Assembly (NCBI GenBank): GCA_002633005.1
Contig: NMRA01000019.1
Location: 120,039-184,038 of the forward strand
Source: Phoronis australis
Taxonomy: Eukaryota; Phoronida; Phoronidae
Reading direction: 5' to 3'
Length of the DNA: 64,000 nt
The notes under the pieces are model-generated. The model did not search any database. It worked only from the letters and a program-made list of their open reading frames with translations, and had not been told where the DNA came from. This document shows, in pieces, positions 48,701 to 60,881 of the stretch. Each line of letters starts with the position of its first letter. Position 1 is the stretch's first letter. The translations under genes were made by a program, and so were the position numbers.

Positions 48701-51700
48701 CAATAAATGAGAAGCCTTTGTGTTTGTTGGTGACGGGGTCCCAAGACAGGCTGACACTTTTGATAGGACCGAAGCACATGAACGCTTGCTTGATGGTGTC
48801 TTCCTTTATCTCAAAATTGATACTGCCTACATAGATCCTGGAATGCACACAATAGAAATTCATCAGAAGTAAAGCTGTACTTTAATTTGTAAAAAAAATA
48901 TCGATATGCAAGTTTTGAACAAGATTCACTGATCTCAAAATTGAGTCTTCCTTGCTACACAGAGAACAAATTCGAGTTCGAAAGTTAGCTTTTCAACATT
49001 TAGGTTTCTTCATCTTGACATGTAGAATGACCATCAAAGAACATACAGCAAAAAACTCACTAAAATTGTCATTTTTTATGCACATAACCGAAATTAACCA
49101 GACGTTACTTTATGACAACTACACAATACAAGTCAAGTTAATGATAAACTGAAGTTCTCTTATTGTTTTAATTCAGAATTTTGACGCAACAAAATTTCAT
49201 CCATCTGGTGTATTTTGAGCTAAACTTGTGAAAATTTACCTTAAGGTTATGCAGAACCCAGGTCAAATTTTGTAAAGTTTGGAACATCATATCTCAGAAA
49301 TGATCAGTCAAATTCCTATGAAACCTTCAGACATCACACTTTATGAACTGGTCTCAAAAATGCCGTTCATAATTTTTTTGAAGAAGTTCCACTGTTGCGT
49401 ATGGGGCTATAAAAATAGGACTTCGGTGATTTTTTCTCTCTCAACACTAAGCCAGGTGATACTGAAGTAGCATATGTTCATGTATAAGTTGCTCATAGTG
49501 TCAAAATCCATTTCACAGCAAGCTTCTAAAAATGAACTTGTCTGCGCATAAAAACATGTACATGTATTTTTTTTTAAATATTCCACTTCTGCATGAGTAA
49601 CTATCAGAAATAGGGCTTTTATAAAAAAATCAAAATGACATAAAAAGTTTTGCTATGGGTGAACATTTTCTATTTGCTAAATTTATTAAAAAAAAACATG
49701 GTCACGCGATCCAATTAATAGCAGATTGGTATAAAGTCAAAAACCAAATTCTACAGGTGGATTTCTACTTTCAGAAAACTTCTACTCTCACCGAGTCAAA
49801 CACTATAGTTTGCATATATGTGGCTCAATACATCGACAAGTCGATATGGTTGTACAAAACCTTAAGACAATGGCATTAAAGAACTCATTATGGGTAAATT
49901 GATGAGTCAGGATTTTCACCAATTCACAGAACACAAAAAGTAAATTAGATAGATTCAATAGAAGATGAATGACTTGAAACAAAGTAACCACCTGCACATC
50001 AAGGCAAGAGCTTGCTGCTTCTGTACTGTAGTTTGAAAGTTCAACATTTGCTGTAACAACAAAGTATCTTGATTACAATTACGCAACAATGGAGCCACGT
50101 GATGAAATTGAAAATACCATACTTCTCCAGGCTAATGCTCTGGCTCAGCTTAACACCAACCCTCAACACTTCCAAATTTCCATAAAGTGGCTATGCTTAA
50201 CTCGTTACCCACTCCCAATTTATACAACAAACACTTCCTAATAAAACCCAGTGACTCTGAGAATGCCCGCCACATCAGAATTTTATTTCCCAAAAAGCGC
50301 ACAACTCATTTAACGATCAGGTCGTTTTTCGTGGAATCCATTTTGCCTTGTTCGGGCAGGAAGATACCCTTACCCTCTTGCTCTTTACAGAAGGAGACAC
50401 GAAAGGGTTCTTTTGGCTCATGCTCACTTTGAGTGACACAACTTATCTCATCTCATTTCTCTGCACTCTCGTGCAAGACAGTGAAAGCATACAAGTGCAA
50501 GGTTTACATCTAAAAGTTTAAAAATACACTGCGCAACTAGCTCTTTACAAAACTACTGTCACTCCAATCTAGACGGTTTGACTACAATCTGCTGATGTTT
50601 TGTTAGACTCTTGCATGTGAAGTCTGACATCCGTTCAGGTGAGCACCAATCCCCAACTTCTCAAAAATTTTGTTTGTAAGAGCCCATACTTGGCTTAATG
50701 CACAAGAAGTTGTTTGATTTTCCCAATTTAAATGCCGAAACCACAGAACTAAGACCTGAATTAGTATACACAACATTATAACCGGGAACAAAATTGGAAT
50801 TTACAAGTTAGTAAGGTGGAACATTACTCTGCCAATAGACGTCAGGTGGTGATAATGCATTGTCAACCACTTTAACTGCAAAGGGTATTATCATCATGAC
50901 AGAGAAACACTGTTGTATCCGATTTCTTTTGGCGTACGTTGCAATTCAATAAGCACCCACCCACCACGACCTTTGACCCTTACCTGTTGCTGGTGTGCTA
51001 TGGTCTGCTTGACCAATACACTCTTGATGCTCTGTTCCATAGCATACTTCTTTGCCTTGGCCACTGCATCCTGCTGTGAATGGGACAGCTTCATCAAGCG
51101 AAAGGGCTGCAGCTCACGCTTGGCCCCGGGCCCCGACAGTACCGAGCCAGTCTGGTCAAGTTGAACACCTACAAGAGGAAGAACTACTTTAGCCTATGCA
51201 CCGACAGAGCAAGACATGACAACTGCTATAGACTACTTCAAGCACAACCACAGACAAGTTAATTGGTCGTCTAGCGTATGAACTCAGTTGGCGTTTGTGT
51301 TCTTGGTTTTGCTCCGTAAAAATTCTACCTTTTACCGTGACCGTCTTAGAAACTGGTGGCTGGCTCCGATTGCGTTTGAATGGAGCACGCCTCGCAGCAG
51401 CGCAGAGATTAGGAAACAATAGTTTACCCCGTTCTGTTCACGCGTGAGCGAGACATTAACCGCGGCCTGGTCGGTCACCATGGAGACTGAATGTAAAATA
51501 CAGAAAAGAACAAGGAAACACATTAACAACTTGTCAGTTTCGGGCCATACAATACAAGGGTACGTAAATAACTACACACGATGCTAACAATGCATGTATT
51601 GAAGTAGAACAATTTCTTAGACTATCAGCTGCTAGCACAGAAGAGCGATGTGGCACGATGAAAACTGGTTTTTGATGTTTCATTCGCATAATAAAATCTC

Positions 51701-54700
51701 CTATGTGGATTACAACAGTTTCTCCATGGTTATCGCATTTGCTCGTTTGCAAAGCCAACGAAAATGCAGTCTCCAAACACTATAGTCATTACAAGTAACT
51801 ACGACCCTACTGAAGAGGGTTATATGTTTATAGACACATTTCTGCCAACTGCTATTCGAGTAAGCCGCGAGGAATCAAAGGACGGCAGCATTGAACTGTG
51901 GATGGGAGACGGCTCGTAACGTTGTCTCTAATTATTTCAAATGTTCTGTATCTCCTCTGAAAAACGATATCAAAGGTAGAATTCATTAGTAGCATGTCAA
52001 AGGTCGGAATACATAACGTCAAGGAAAGCCTTGTGAAGTGCGTGGTACACAGAGAGGAATAGACAAAGCTCGAGACTTTGGATCACGTATTGAACATCTC
52101 AAACAAATAAACAGCAAGCAGTCACAAAGGATTTCCTTGATACCCTCACACTTTAGAAGACATGTCAATACTTAATTTAGTAAAGATTAGTAAAGAAGCT
52201 CCATCTAGCACAAATGACACTTTCAATGTTCTACATTTGAATATACAGAGTGCTGAGGAGATAACTGGTGATGTTTAATATGAAAGACATCATTTCTCGA
52301 AAGATTTGTTGATCACTAAAAGCATGCAAGGACTGACCATTGACTCACTGACTTTGAACTATAGATTCAAAGCCTACGAACATCTCGTAATTCATAATTG
52401 TTCGAACACTGAACATAAGATGTTCGATTTGATACACACACTTTGCCAGCAGAACAAGTTTCAAGACGGACTAAGCACAGAGGGCCTTTGTACATGGGCA
52501 TGTCAACATGACCACCTTTAAAAACATTTATCTCAGGCAATGTAGAAAATGTCTTCTAAAATGCGAGGGAAAAACAGAATAATGTTAGACAAGGCAAGAC
52601 GAGAGAGATGGAAGGTCGCCGTCAAATTCTTCAGCCACTTGAGCCAAACATACGCAACTGCAATGGAAACCTGAAAGACTAGACAGAAGAAGAAACAACA
52701 ACGTGGTGATTAACTAATGACTGCTATCAATCTAGCAACAATACCAATTAAAAAAACTTACATAATAGCTGTAGAACAAATAAAGTCATCCAACTTACAA
52801 GACAAATGTAACGGTAATACGATACATAATATGTAAATTGGCTTTTCTTACCAGAGCAGGTCAAAATGAAGCCACACCCCAATTAACAAAAGTTAGTCAG
52901 ATGTCTGTTCTTTCATAATGACAGTTTTCTTAATGTAATGAGAACAACTCAACACAACTACTAGGCTTTTCTACCAGCGCAATCTTGTCTCTTAACAATA
53001 GTTACTGGGTAATGTCGAATATTTTTATGCGAAGCATCAATTCAACCCGGGAGCCGTACAGAAACCATCAGAACCACGACTCTAGCACTGGCGCACTGAT
53101 CTGAAGAGAGACAGAGAGAAAAGAGGATATCTGATTAAACCTCATATTGTGCTTCACAATCTGATTGTGATCGAATCACAAAGAACAGTGGCTGTTTATT
53201 AAGGAAAATGTCTCTTCCACGCACCAAAAGATCTGTGAGATAGTATAAAACAAATGACTTCTGCAATCAAATATAAGGGTTCAAATTTAGTATAGTAGTT
53301 TTGGCAATTTTGCTTCAAGACTTTGAAACAAGAAGGGAGGGATGCAACGCTCGTAATTATTACTTTCAAGTTGTGTTTAAAACTATGAAATACTTTTAAC
53401 TTCTTGACTTCCCTTCAAGTATCAAAAGTTCGAAGCAAAATATGTTCACGAGTTTACATTTAAAGTTCTACTGAAGTTTCACTTTCTTAACAAACAGCCC
53501 GGTTAAGCAACTTTTATGCGTATTTGAGACTTTCTGAAACATTAATATTGACAAAACAGAAGATTCTCGGCATAAATCAGACTGTACTCAAACCAGGCAA
53601 ACCTCCCAAAAACAAATGAAACCCAGCAAACTTTCAATAAGTTTCACAGACACAACAAAAGTGATTTTGAGTACCAGTCCAATTTTTCCACAAATCTTCC
53701 GTTTTCCGCACTAGTCTTGCCTCATGTTACTTTACCTGTTTTCGATGGATCTGCTACCGCTCCGTTGAACATGGACTGAGGGACTCCTCCAACACCAGGA
53801 ATCTGCAAGTTGAAATGGAGACAGATGAATGGTTGTTGAGTATCAAAGAGCCTTCAGGGATAAAGAAAGGTGGAAGCATACGGAATACGTACAAGTACAA
53901 GGTCATTTGCAACGATGTTGACAACTTGAAGAACAAAACAGTGCAAATCAGATACACTGAAATAAATACCTGCAAAACGAAACAGATCAAGTTCTACACA
54001 AAGGGGAAATTTAGTGTTCGTAGATATTTGGCTGAACGTACGGACTTGTAAATTAAGTCCTACATAGCCATAAAGGGGTGTGACATGCAGAGAATTTGAA
54101 TTTTTAGAAAAAAATGTTAACTATAACATTCTGTGAATTGTAAAAAGCTTCAATTTTTGTTAAACTAATTTTTTCCATGATATCTTCCAAAAATTTTTGT
54201 CAGAAAACTCGATGTAAATTGTGCAAGTGTGACAGATGTGCGTGACTGACATACACTCTGAATTTCTAGTGTTAGATCATTTGTTGTGGCTAAGATATCA
54301 GTTCAAAATAATTCAAACTTCAGTATTTAATCTCATAATTACTATTAGATTAAGTATATTGGTCTTTTGCAACTGATTAAAAATTGAATAACCACAATGG
54401 AACATACATCCATAATAGTATGTCTGGTCCCAATTACTGGCTGGCACTTATGATACACAAACCTAATGTCAGAACCATGTCCTGTTTCCAAAAGTGTTTT
54501 CAACTACATTTCTTATCATGTTATCTTCTGCATTGTTCAAACTACTAGGTGTGGTAATGTTAACTTTTCAACATATTTAATTAATCATGTAATTTTAATA
54601 ATTTTTTTGCTAATTAGGATTCTCACTAACCGCTTGTCCACGACCAGGGTGATTTTTGGGCACCAAATTTTTTATTTGATGTAGGCATACTAACACCAAA

Positions 54701-57700
54701 TGCATGAATTTGTAGCTTTGACTGTCCTGAACAGTTTTTGAACACTTGTTCTGAGCATCCCAACCCAATATTGTGTGGATAACCAACTATTTAGGAGATA
54801 ATAAAAAAGTATGGGCATCTACGGACACTACAAAACAACAGATTTTTTGATTTCAAACAAGACAATACACTTTAATAAAGTCTAGGTATTTATTTCATTT
54901 TAATTGCAACATAAATACATACACAAACTTTATACCATGGTTAAACATTGTTGCCATGGAGTGTCCTCGTGTAAGTCTACGGACGAACACTACAAAATGT
55001 CTACGAACACTACATTCATGGATGGTAGTACCTATTGTCAACTCCAGCGATGTAGTTATCATTGATTGACTGTGTGAATAAATTGTGTCCAGAAGCATAT
55101 CCGTAAGATAAAACATTGAGTAACAGCAACTGGTAGTTAACATCTTTAGAGAGATCTACGGACGCTAAATGTTTGGAAGGGACATTTAAGTCGATATTTC
55201 ATGATTAAAGAATACACATTTTAGAGTTAACGCTCACAGTGTAGTTCAATTATTCCATCTTTATATGTGAGTTACTATCAAACAGCAAACTTAGGGTTCC
55301 ACGTAATATTTTATTGTGCTATGAACTAAAACAATGACAAATTGTAAAATACATAACAAAAAATAGTGTTGATTCAACGTGCAATACCTTTGGTTCCAGC
55401 TTCCAGGCATCAGATTACGATTCAGTTTTGTGCAATGAAAGCTATAGATCATTATACCACAATATTAGCGTCAAATGGCAGATACAACCGTGTAATAACC
55501 CATAAAGTTATCTCACTAGTGAGATAACGATTTGGCGGGAAACCGAGGACAGAGTCGAACCCGGGACCTTGAAATTGCTGGTTGCCGACTTTACCACTAC
55601 ACCATGCAGCGACTGACGTCATCAAGTGTGAAAATAGAATACTTAAATGAGCACGCGCAATAATCGCATGTTCAACAAACCACACTGTACTGTACTTATA
55701 AGCTACAAAAAATAAGACACATAATTTCCATAAAAATGAAACCTTAATTCAGTGAAAATTTTCTCTCATGTCCTCTTACTTGTAAATCACCAATCTCCAG
55801 TTTGAATGCGGGTATCGTGTCGTCAGGATCTTTGACTTGAGAATTATATTTAGTTACCAGTGATAACCTACTTTAGCAGATGATAATTTCCCGGTCGAAG
55901 CTTAGCGTGAAAAAAAACGTGTTTTAAGCTATAACAGTTGGTAAACCTTAATTTATAAATTCAATTTATTTCTATTATATTTAAGTTTTTTATTGGTTTT
56001 GAGTAAAAGCATTATTTGACAAAAATAGCCCGGCTTTTCTTAAAAGGTCACCACCTCCCACCCCGGGCCTCTGACATAGAAAGTACTTTACAAAGCTGTG
56101 GAGAGTCAGAAAAGGTAAATCGATTCATTGCAATGTTTCTCGTTTAGTATGTGGTATAAATAGATTATTACATGTTCTCAGCCGTTATCCCCCTTATCTA
56201 AAGCCCTCGTGGATTTTGGAGAATTATCACCCTTGGGGCTAACGCCCCTCGGGCGATAATTCTCCAAAATCCACTCGGGCTCTAGATAACGGGGGATAAC
56301 GACTTCGCCATGTAATAATCTATATTTATCTGCAAGAATTAAGCGTTTTAAAAGGATTTCCCATGATGCAATATTTCTAAATGCATAATTCTAATTGCTA
56401 TCTTCCTAAAATGGGAACATATACCATAAAAAATACAGTGTTTCTGATAACTTGTAGCACTCTAAAATTTCCGAGGCCAATATAATCATCCCTTGAATGC
56501 ATTGACAATAGTACAATACGATCATTTGGGAACACAATTTAATGACAAATGCAGACATAAATACATGGAAACACCCCATAACATGACTGTAATTGCAATA
56601 TACCCTGATCGTAGACAAGCCGTAAGCTTGTACAGGCTTGATGTCTGGGCCATGTTGTTGATAGCTCTGATGAATACCCATTGCCCAGGTTAATAATGAA
56701 AGTGATGTTTTAAAAGTATTAAAGTAAGAGGATTTCAGTATCTCCTTATAACAAAGTGTCAAGCGAACAATTGCTTCAGCATGGTTTAATTGACAACATG
56801 ACATTCATAATCTGATCCAACACATAAGTGAGACTTTGCAGTGAGAAGGCATAGACATTAAATTTAGGATTATGTGGAGTTAATAAACGTATCATATGCT
56901 GGTCTTTATTTAAATGACTGGCTTTAAAAATACGCTTTTTACTCATGTCTTCGATGCGTGAAAGAAAGTTCCATCGCCTTTCACGCAGGTAGAATTACCA
57001 ATTTTTCGATTCTTGATGGCATTTTGTTGAGTTTCAGAGAACATCCTGGCAGATATCAGTTCTTCTCCGAGTCAACATCATTCTTCCCCTCGTCTCCAAA
57101 AATTCCCCATATCATTTCGAAATGACGGTTTAAGCTTCCAGAAGCTCAACATAAAAAAGTATAATATATTCATTCATTAAAAAATATTGTGAGATCAAAA
57201 TCCTTGTTTTGCGAGAAATATGTAAAACCTGGTGATGTAAATCATTTGCAAGGAAATCATTTCATACAAGCCACCAAAGGCACAACAGTGACTAGTTAGT
57301 AAAAGTGCAATAAAAATGCAGAGTAAAATAGGCCACAAATTTCCCACTATCATTTTTTCAAAACAAGACCAACCATTGCCGGTCAGAAGAAATAAAATGT
57401 TGATTCTAGCAAAACAGCAATTTGATTATTCATTCCGTTTAGGACTCTTTTACTACAAACTACACTGTGCACATTAAGAACGTATATGTATGAATATTTT
57501 TTGGTTATAACTGCAATTTTCCAAAAGGATACCTTTACAAAGACCGGGCGGCAACCACAGAACAACAGGTAAGTCTATTAAATTAACATGTTATATTTGT
57601 GTTTATAATTAGAATGTAGTCAAATGCCTAATTTTTAACAAGATGAATTCCACAAGAATACGCAGAGCACTGTCAAGCAAATTCTACTGCAGAAAAAAGT

Positions 57701-60700
57701 CCATTTGAATTAATTTCGATGCACTTAGTACCAACTTCTTTACTCGATTTTATAACTGTCCAAGCACATCTTTAATTGTATGGAAATCAGTGGTCAACCA
57801 CACAAAATGAACATCTTCAGATTGCGCCTTATTTCAATTTTCGACATTCTAACCAACATCTAACACCCAAAAAGTAAAGAAAAAATTAATGAACTCCGGT
57901 GCAGTTACTGGCGAGCGAGCTAGCAAGTCATCAATCAGTATTTGCATTTTCAAAACATCAGTGCATTTCCAAACATTGGTGCATTTCCATGTTCAGGCAC
58001 AGCAAGCAAAAACATATAGCAACATTCTTCAGTCGTCGATTCGCATGTTTGAATATTTCCAATCAGAACAATTCAACATTGTTAAATTTGGGATGACAAC
58101 TTTAGTTGGTGTATATCGTAGTACGTACATCAAAATAAAGCTTTTTGATTCGACTTTTTAACGCACGACATTATATGTTAATGTAAACACACAGCGCAAA
58201 GGGGAATAGGCAAACTACGTCTTCTTGTGCTATCAAAATGGCGACGGCATCATGCTGCAGTTGTCTGGCAACTCTTGACGATTTCAACACCACATATTCT
58301 GATTAATGAGCTGTTTTTTGTTGAAATAAGCCTTGTGCTTTTTAAATGATATGTTAGTATGCTATACGTGGTTATTTGATTATCTGTGGATGAATATCAG
58401 ATGTTTAAACTTGAAATTGGCAAGATAACAAGTCAGACTGGTGTCAACACACACGGAAATGATTTTGTGTGGTTTTCAACCTAGAGATCTACTTTCATCG
58501 TAAAACATGAGCCATATTTCAACAGAGAAATGAAATTACTTGTCCTGACCTATAAGACACTTGTCCAAAGATAATTAAACTCAAATTATACTTTTCACTT
58601 CCGCTTAATCTTGAGATTAAGCAGGCGTGCGTTCAGTAACGCTAGGACCTAGCTAAAATCTAGGCAAAGTCACATGTATTCATTTGAAATATACGGCAAT
58701 GTCGGTAATTGTTTACAATATGACGACAAAGACTTAGACATATGATTTTGGTACCGTTCGATTCCTCGCAATGTTATCTTTCCAAATATACACAGAAATT
58801 TGTCCTACCCGGTTCCCTTAGTTTTTTATCGTGAAATTTCTGCTCGCACTATTTCCTGGTACTCGGTAGTAATACTGCCATGTTGAATGGATAAGGAGTC
58901 AGCTGGCGGTCAAAAACTGAACTAATCTACCGACTTGCAGATCATCGCTTTTCATAAGTTCAAATTGACTGAGACCCGTCAATCCACTGCCCGAGTTACG
59001 TAACCAAGGGTTCGAATTCGATCCTATGGTGACCCTGATATACGCATCTGCTAGCAAGAATCTGCCAAAAAAGCGGCGGTTGTTTTTGAGGAACAGATTT
59101 GTGAAAAAAGTATCACTTCAGACAATTTCATGGAAAAATGGTCAAATGGTCACAATTCTAAAAAAATGGAAAAGGTAAAATGCTTCTACTTGTGCATCCA
59201 CCATCTTATGTCAGGAAAACTTTAGCGGGAATCTCGCGCGGGCAACCACCATTCAGAATAAATGATGCTGTTTCATTCAATAACAATAGGTGTCGCTGTT
59301 ATCTTGAGTTGAACTAACATGGCGGTGTCCACCGGGAAATAGTGCTAACTGAAATTCGACGATAAAATATGAAGGAAACGCGGTAGGGGATCAATTCATA
59401 TGATATATTTTTGGAAAGGTGACGGCATGAGGAATCGAACAATACCAAAATCACATGTGTAAGCTATTGTCGTCATATTGTAAACAATTACCGCAATGTC
59501 TCACGTCATTTCGCAAAGTCTTGCTTTTTAGCGAGGTCCTAGCGCTACTGAACGGGAGGCAGGATTCTAAGTTTAGGGAGGACAATCGAAAAGTAGGTCA
59601 CGGTGCTCCATATCTGCCTCCGTGTAAAACCCACGGCGGTAAATTACCCGATTTCAGACTTCAAAGTTAACTATAAGACAATTTTGTGTTATGAATCGTT
59701 ACCTTAGTCTTTATTTGTAAGTTTGTAATCTTTTTGTCTCAAATTAGCGCTGATAAATCATTTTTTGTAAGCTTTTTTTAGCGCACGATTTTCCGCCATG
59801 CGATCAACTTTCGAAAAAGTACCTCTTGTTCCTCCTATCCAAAAGAGCACTATACTCTCAAATACAAACATGAAATTTGGACAGGATGTAGTTTAGATGC
59901 GTGCGCATCTCCTCAAGTTGTTTTCTCGAAGTCAAGGCCAAGTTTTCATGGCGANNNNNNNNNNNNNNNNNNNNNNNNNNNNNNNNNNNNNNNNNNNNNN
60001 NNNNNNNNNNNNNNNNNNNNNNNNNNNNNNNNNNNNNNNNNNNNNNNNNNNNNNNNNNNNNNNNNNNNNNNNNNNNNNNNNNNNNNNNNNNNNNNNNNNN
60101 NNNNNNNNNNNNNNNNNNNNNNNNNNNNNNNNNNNNNNNNNNNNNNNNNNNNNNNNNNNNNNNNNNNNNTTTTAAATGATATGTTAGTATGCTATACGTG
60201 GTTATTTGATTATCTGTGGATGAATATCAGATGTTTAAACTTGAAATTGGCAAGATAACAAGTCAGACTGGTGTCAACACACACGGAAATGATTTTGTGT
60301 GGTTTTCAACCTAGAGATCTACTTTCATCGTAAAACATGAGCCATATTTCAACAGAGAAATGAAATTACTTGTCCTGACCTATAAGACACTTGTCCAAAG
60401 ATAATTAAACTCAAATTATACTTTTCACTTCCGCTTAATCTTGAGATTAAGCAGGCGTGCGTTCAGTAACGCTAGGACCTAGCTAAAATCTAGGCAAAGT
60501 CACATGTATTCAGAGGAATCGAACAATACCAAAATCACATGTGTAAGCTATTGTCGTCATATTGTAAACAATTACCGCAATGTCTCACGTCATTTCGCAA
60601 AGTCTTGCTTTTTAGCGAGGTCCTAGCGCTACTGAACGGGAGGCAGGATTCTAAGTTCACGCACAGCAGTTCCAGCTTTTGAGCCTTTTGTGCCCTAATT

Positions 60701-60881
60701 TCGGAACTCAACATGCGACTCGTTGCGAGCGCTTTCCAACTTTCACGAAAGAAACTGTCAAAATACAATCGTTTTTAAAATACCTTTAAAATGTTTTGTC
60801 TTACACAAATTTTCAAACGAGCAGAGGACCGTATTTTACCTGAGGAAATGCGCCTGGAAGCGGCATCCCGTACGTCGCCAT
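42644..60881 (-). CDS. puf60: Poly(U)-binding splicing factor PUF60
   Basis: Thirteen exons on the minus strand join in frame into 582 codons (581 residues; human PUF60 has about 559). PUF60 binds uridine-rich tracts and, with U2AF, helps recognise 3' splice sites in the nucleus. Seen in order: short N-terminus [14 protein letters not shown]; conserved helix [20 protein letters not shown] (about 76-95); RRM1 (about 118-190) with IYVGSI and [11 protein letters not shown]2 (about 215-290) with IYVASV and KGYGFIEY; Ala/Pro/Val-rich linker; [16 protein letters not shown]; and a C-terminal UHM (about 485-575) with VMVLRNM, the acidic [15 protein letters not shown] and the RxF loop GRFFGGR. Every splice junction keeps phase. 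Intron 1 spans 7 kb and holds an assembly gap and several repeats. The gene is head-to-head with nhp2 and tail-to-tail with receptor gene B. Confidence 0.95.
42978..43145. repeat. Imperfect minisatellite in puf60 intron 12
   Basis: Four to five diverged units of about 40 bp containing TGACCAGGGGTGCACTCAAT and CACCAGT-(T/C)-CTGTG. The two central units are nearly identical. Confidence 0.7.
43410..43599 (-). CDS. puf60: puf60 exon 12, UHM
   Basis: 190 bases after GTTCCAG encoding [40 protein letters not shown] and [12 protein letters not shown]. The acidic DDL-D-DELE helix is typical of U2AF homology motifs. Donor CAAG|GTGGGT, phase 1. Confidence 0.95.
44309..44523 (-). CDS. puf60: puf60 exon 11
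   Basis: 215 bases after GTTCCAG encoding a Ser/Pro/Gln-rich stretch, then [19 protein letters not shown], the conserved block just before the UHM. Donor GAG|GTAATG, phase 0. Confidence 0.95.
45231..45447 (-). CDS. puf60: puf60 exon 10, Pro/Val-rich linker
   Basis: 217 bases after GTTTCAG. It encodes a repetitive [18 protein letters not shown]-type segment with three to four related units, then [15 protein letters not shown]. Donor ACTG|GTAGGT, phase 1. Confidence 0.9.
46124..46267 (-). CDS. puf60: puf60 exon 9, Ala-rich linker
   Basis: 144 bases after CTCCTAG encoding AITPPDI and the alanine-rich [19 protein letters not shown], as in PUF60 (AAVAAAAATAKITAQEAV). Donor GCG|GTAAGT, phase 0. 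Confidence 0.95.
47051..47153 (-). CDS. puf60: puf60 exon 8, end of RRM2
   Basis: 103 bases after TTCTAG, completing RNP1 as KGYGFIEY and continuing to [17 protein letters not shown]. Donor AAAG|GTAGGT, phase 0. Confidence 0.95.
47458..47529 (-). CDS. puf60: puf60 exon 7, middle of RRM2
   Basis: 72 bases after CTTGCAG encoding [19 protein letters not shown], then PGKHK across the GTAAGT donor. Phase 2 in and out. Confidence 0.95.
47820..47947 (-). CDS. puf60: puf60 exon 6, inter-RRM linker and start of RRM2
   Basis: 128 bases after TTGTTAG encoding [20 protein letters not shown] and [18 protein letters not shown]. The VGRPSN linker and RNP2 IYVASV are typical. Donor AGAG|GTTAGC, phase 2. 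Confidence 0.95.
48624..48837 (-). CDS. puf60: puf60 exon 5, RRM1
   Basis: 214 bases after TTCCAG. RNP2 is IYVGSI and RNP1 is KGFSFIEY, ending [15 protein letters not shown] at AAG|GTACTT, phase 0. Confidence 0.95.
49992..50050 (-). CDS. puf60: puf60 exon 4, linker to RRM1
   Basis: 59 bases after TTACAG encoding [19 protein letters not shown], matching the QRQRALAIMC segment before RRM1. It is shorter than the vertebrate counterpart, lacking the residues encoded by the vertebrate alternative cassette. Leaves in phase 2. Confidence 0.9.
50984..51168 (-). CDS. puf60: puf60 exon 3, conserved N-terminal helix
   Basis: 185 bases after CTTGTAG. It encodes the strongly conserved [20 protein letters not shown] followed by HQQQ, and ends CAACAG|GTAAGG in phase 0. 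Confidence 0.95.
51169..53735. other. puf60: puf60 intron 2, nothing further recognised
   Basis: AT-rich intron. An exon-like block at about 51424-51492 on the minus strand is discussed among the rejected items. No mobile element with clear ends was seen. Confidence 0.4.
53736..53802 (-). CDS. puf60: puf60 exon 2
   Basis: 67 bases between CTTGCAG and AACAG|GTAAAG, encoding [20 protein letters not shown]. Enters in phase 0 and leaves in phase 1. Confidence 0.8.
55454..56330. mobile_element. 875-bp dispersed element, copy 2
   Basis: Second copy of the 27254-28128 block in the same orientation, inside puf60 intron 1. The GTTATCTCACTAGTGAGATAAC palindrome, the tRNA-like box region and the long terminal inverted repeat (about 56164-56323) are all kept. 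Its B-box-like sequence is more decayed (GGGTTCGACTCT). Confidence 0.75.
56400..58339. other. Part of puf60 intron 1, nothing recognised
   Basis: No recognisable coding or repeat feature; open frames of 60-132 codons overlap on both strands. Confidence 0.4.
58621..59563. mobile_element. MITE family B, copy 2, split by a family A insertion
   Basis: The left end GCGTGCGTTCAGTAACGCTAGG and the right end TCCTAGCGCTACTGAACGGGAG are inverted copies, as in the intact family B element at 11057-11223. The family A element at 58704-59492 is inserted in the middle. Confidence 0.75.
58704..59492 (-). mobile_element. MITE family A, copy 2, nested in MITE B
   Basis: Perfect 24-bp terminal inverted repeats (GGTAATTGTTTACAATATGA and CGAC) are flanked by an 8-bp target duplication GCAATGTC at 58696-58703 and 59493-59500. 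The intact family B copy near 11160 has the unduplicated site GCAATATC. An 8-bp duplication and GG ends suggest a Merlin-, P- or hAT-like non-autonomous element; the superfamily is not settled. Confidence 0.85.
59955..60169. other. Assembly gap (215 N)
   Basis: Undetermined bases. Sequence on the right of the gap repeats sequence on the left (see 60170-60657). Confidence 1.
60170..60657 (+). repeat. Near-identical duplicate of 58340-59573 with an internal deletion
   Basis: 60170-60512 matches 58340-58682 without a visible difference, and 60513-60657 matches 59429-59573. The 746 bp between (58683-59428), most of MITE A, is missing. The junction has a 2-base CA overlap. This may be a real deleted tandem copy or an alternative haplotype placed beside the gap. 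Confidence 0.85.
60840..60881 (-). CDS. puf60: puf60 exon 1 (start codon)
   Basis: ATG at 60881-60879 opens [14 protein letters not shown] and the exon ends CAG|GTAAAA in phase 0. The start was chosen because it is the only ATG upstream with a compatible donor and a short N-terminus usual for the family. Its upstream context is AAG. Confidence 0.75.

Noticed and set aside
51424-51492. Possible extra puf60 exon ([18 protein letters not shown]) between CATTCAG and GTAAAC
   Set aside because: Its usable length (59 bases) would break the reading frame into exon 3, so it cannot be a coding cassette. It could be an untranslated alternative exon.
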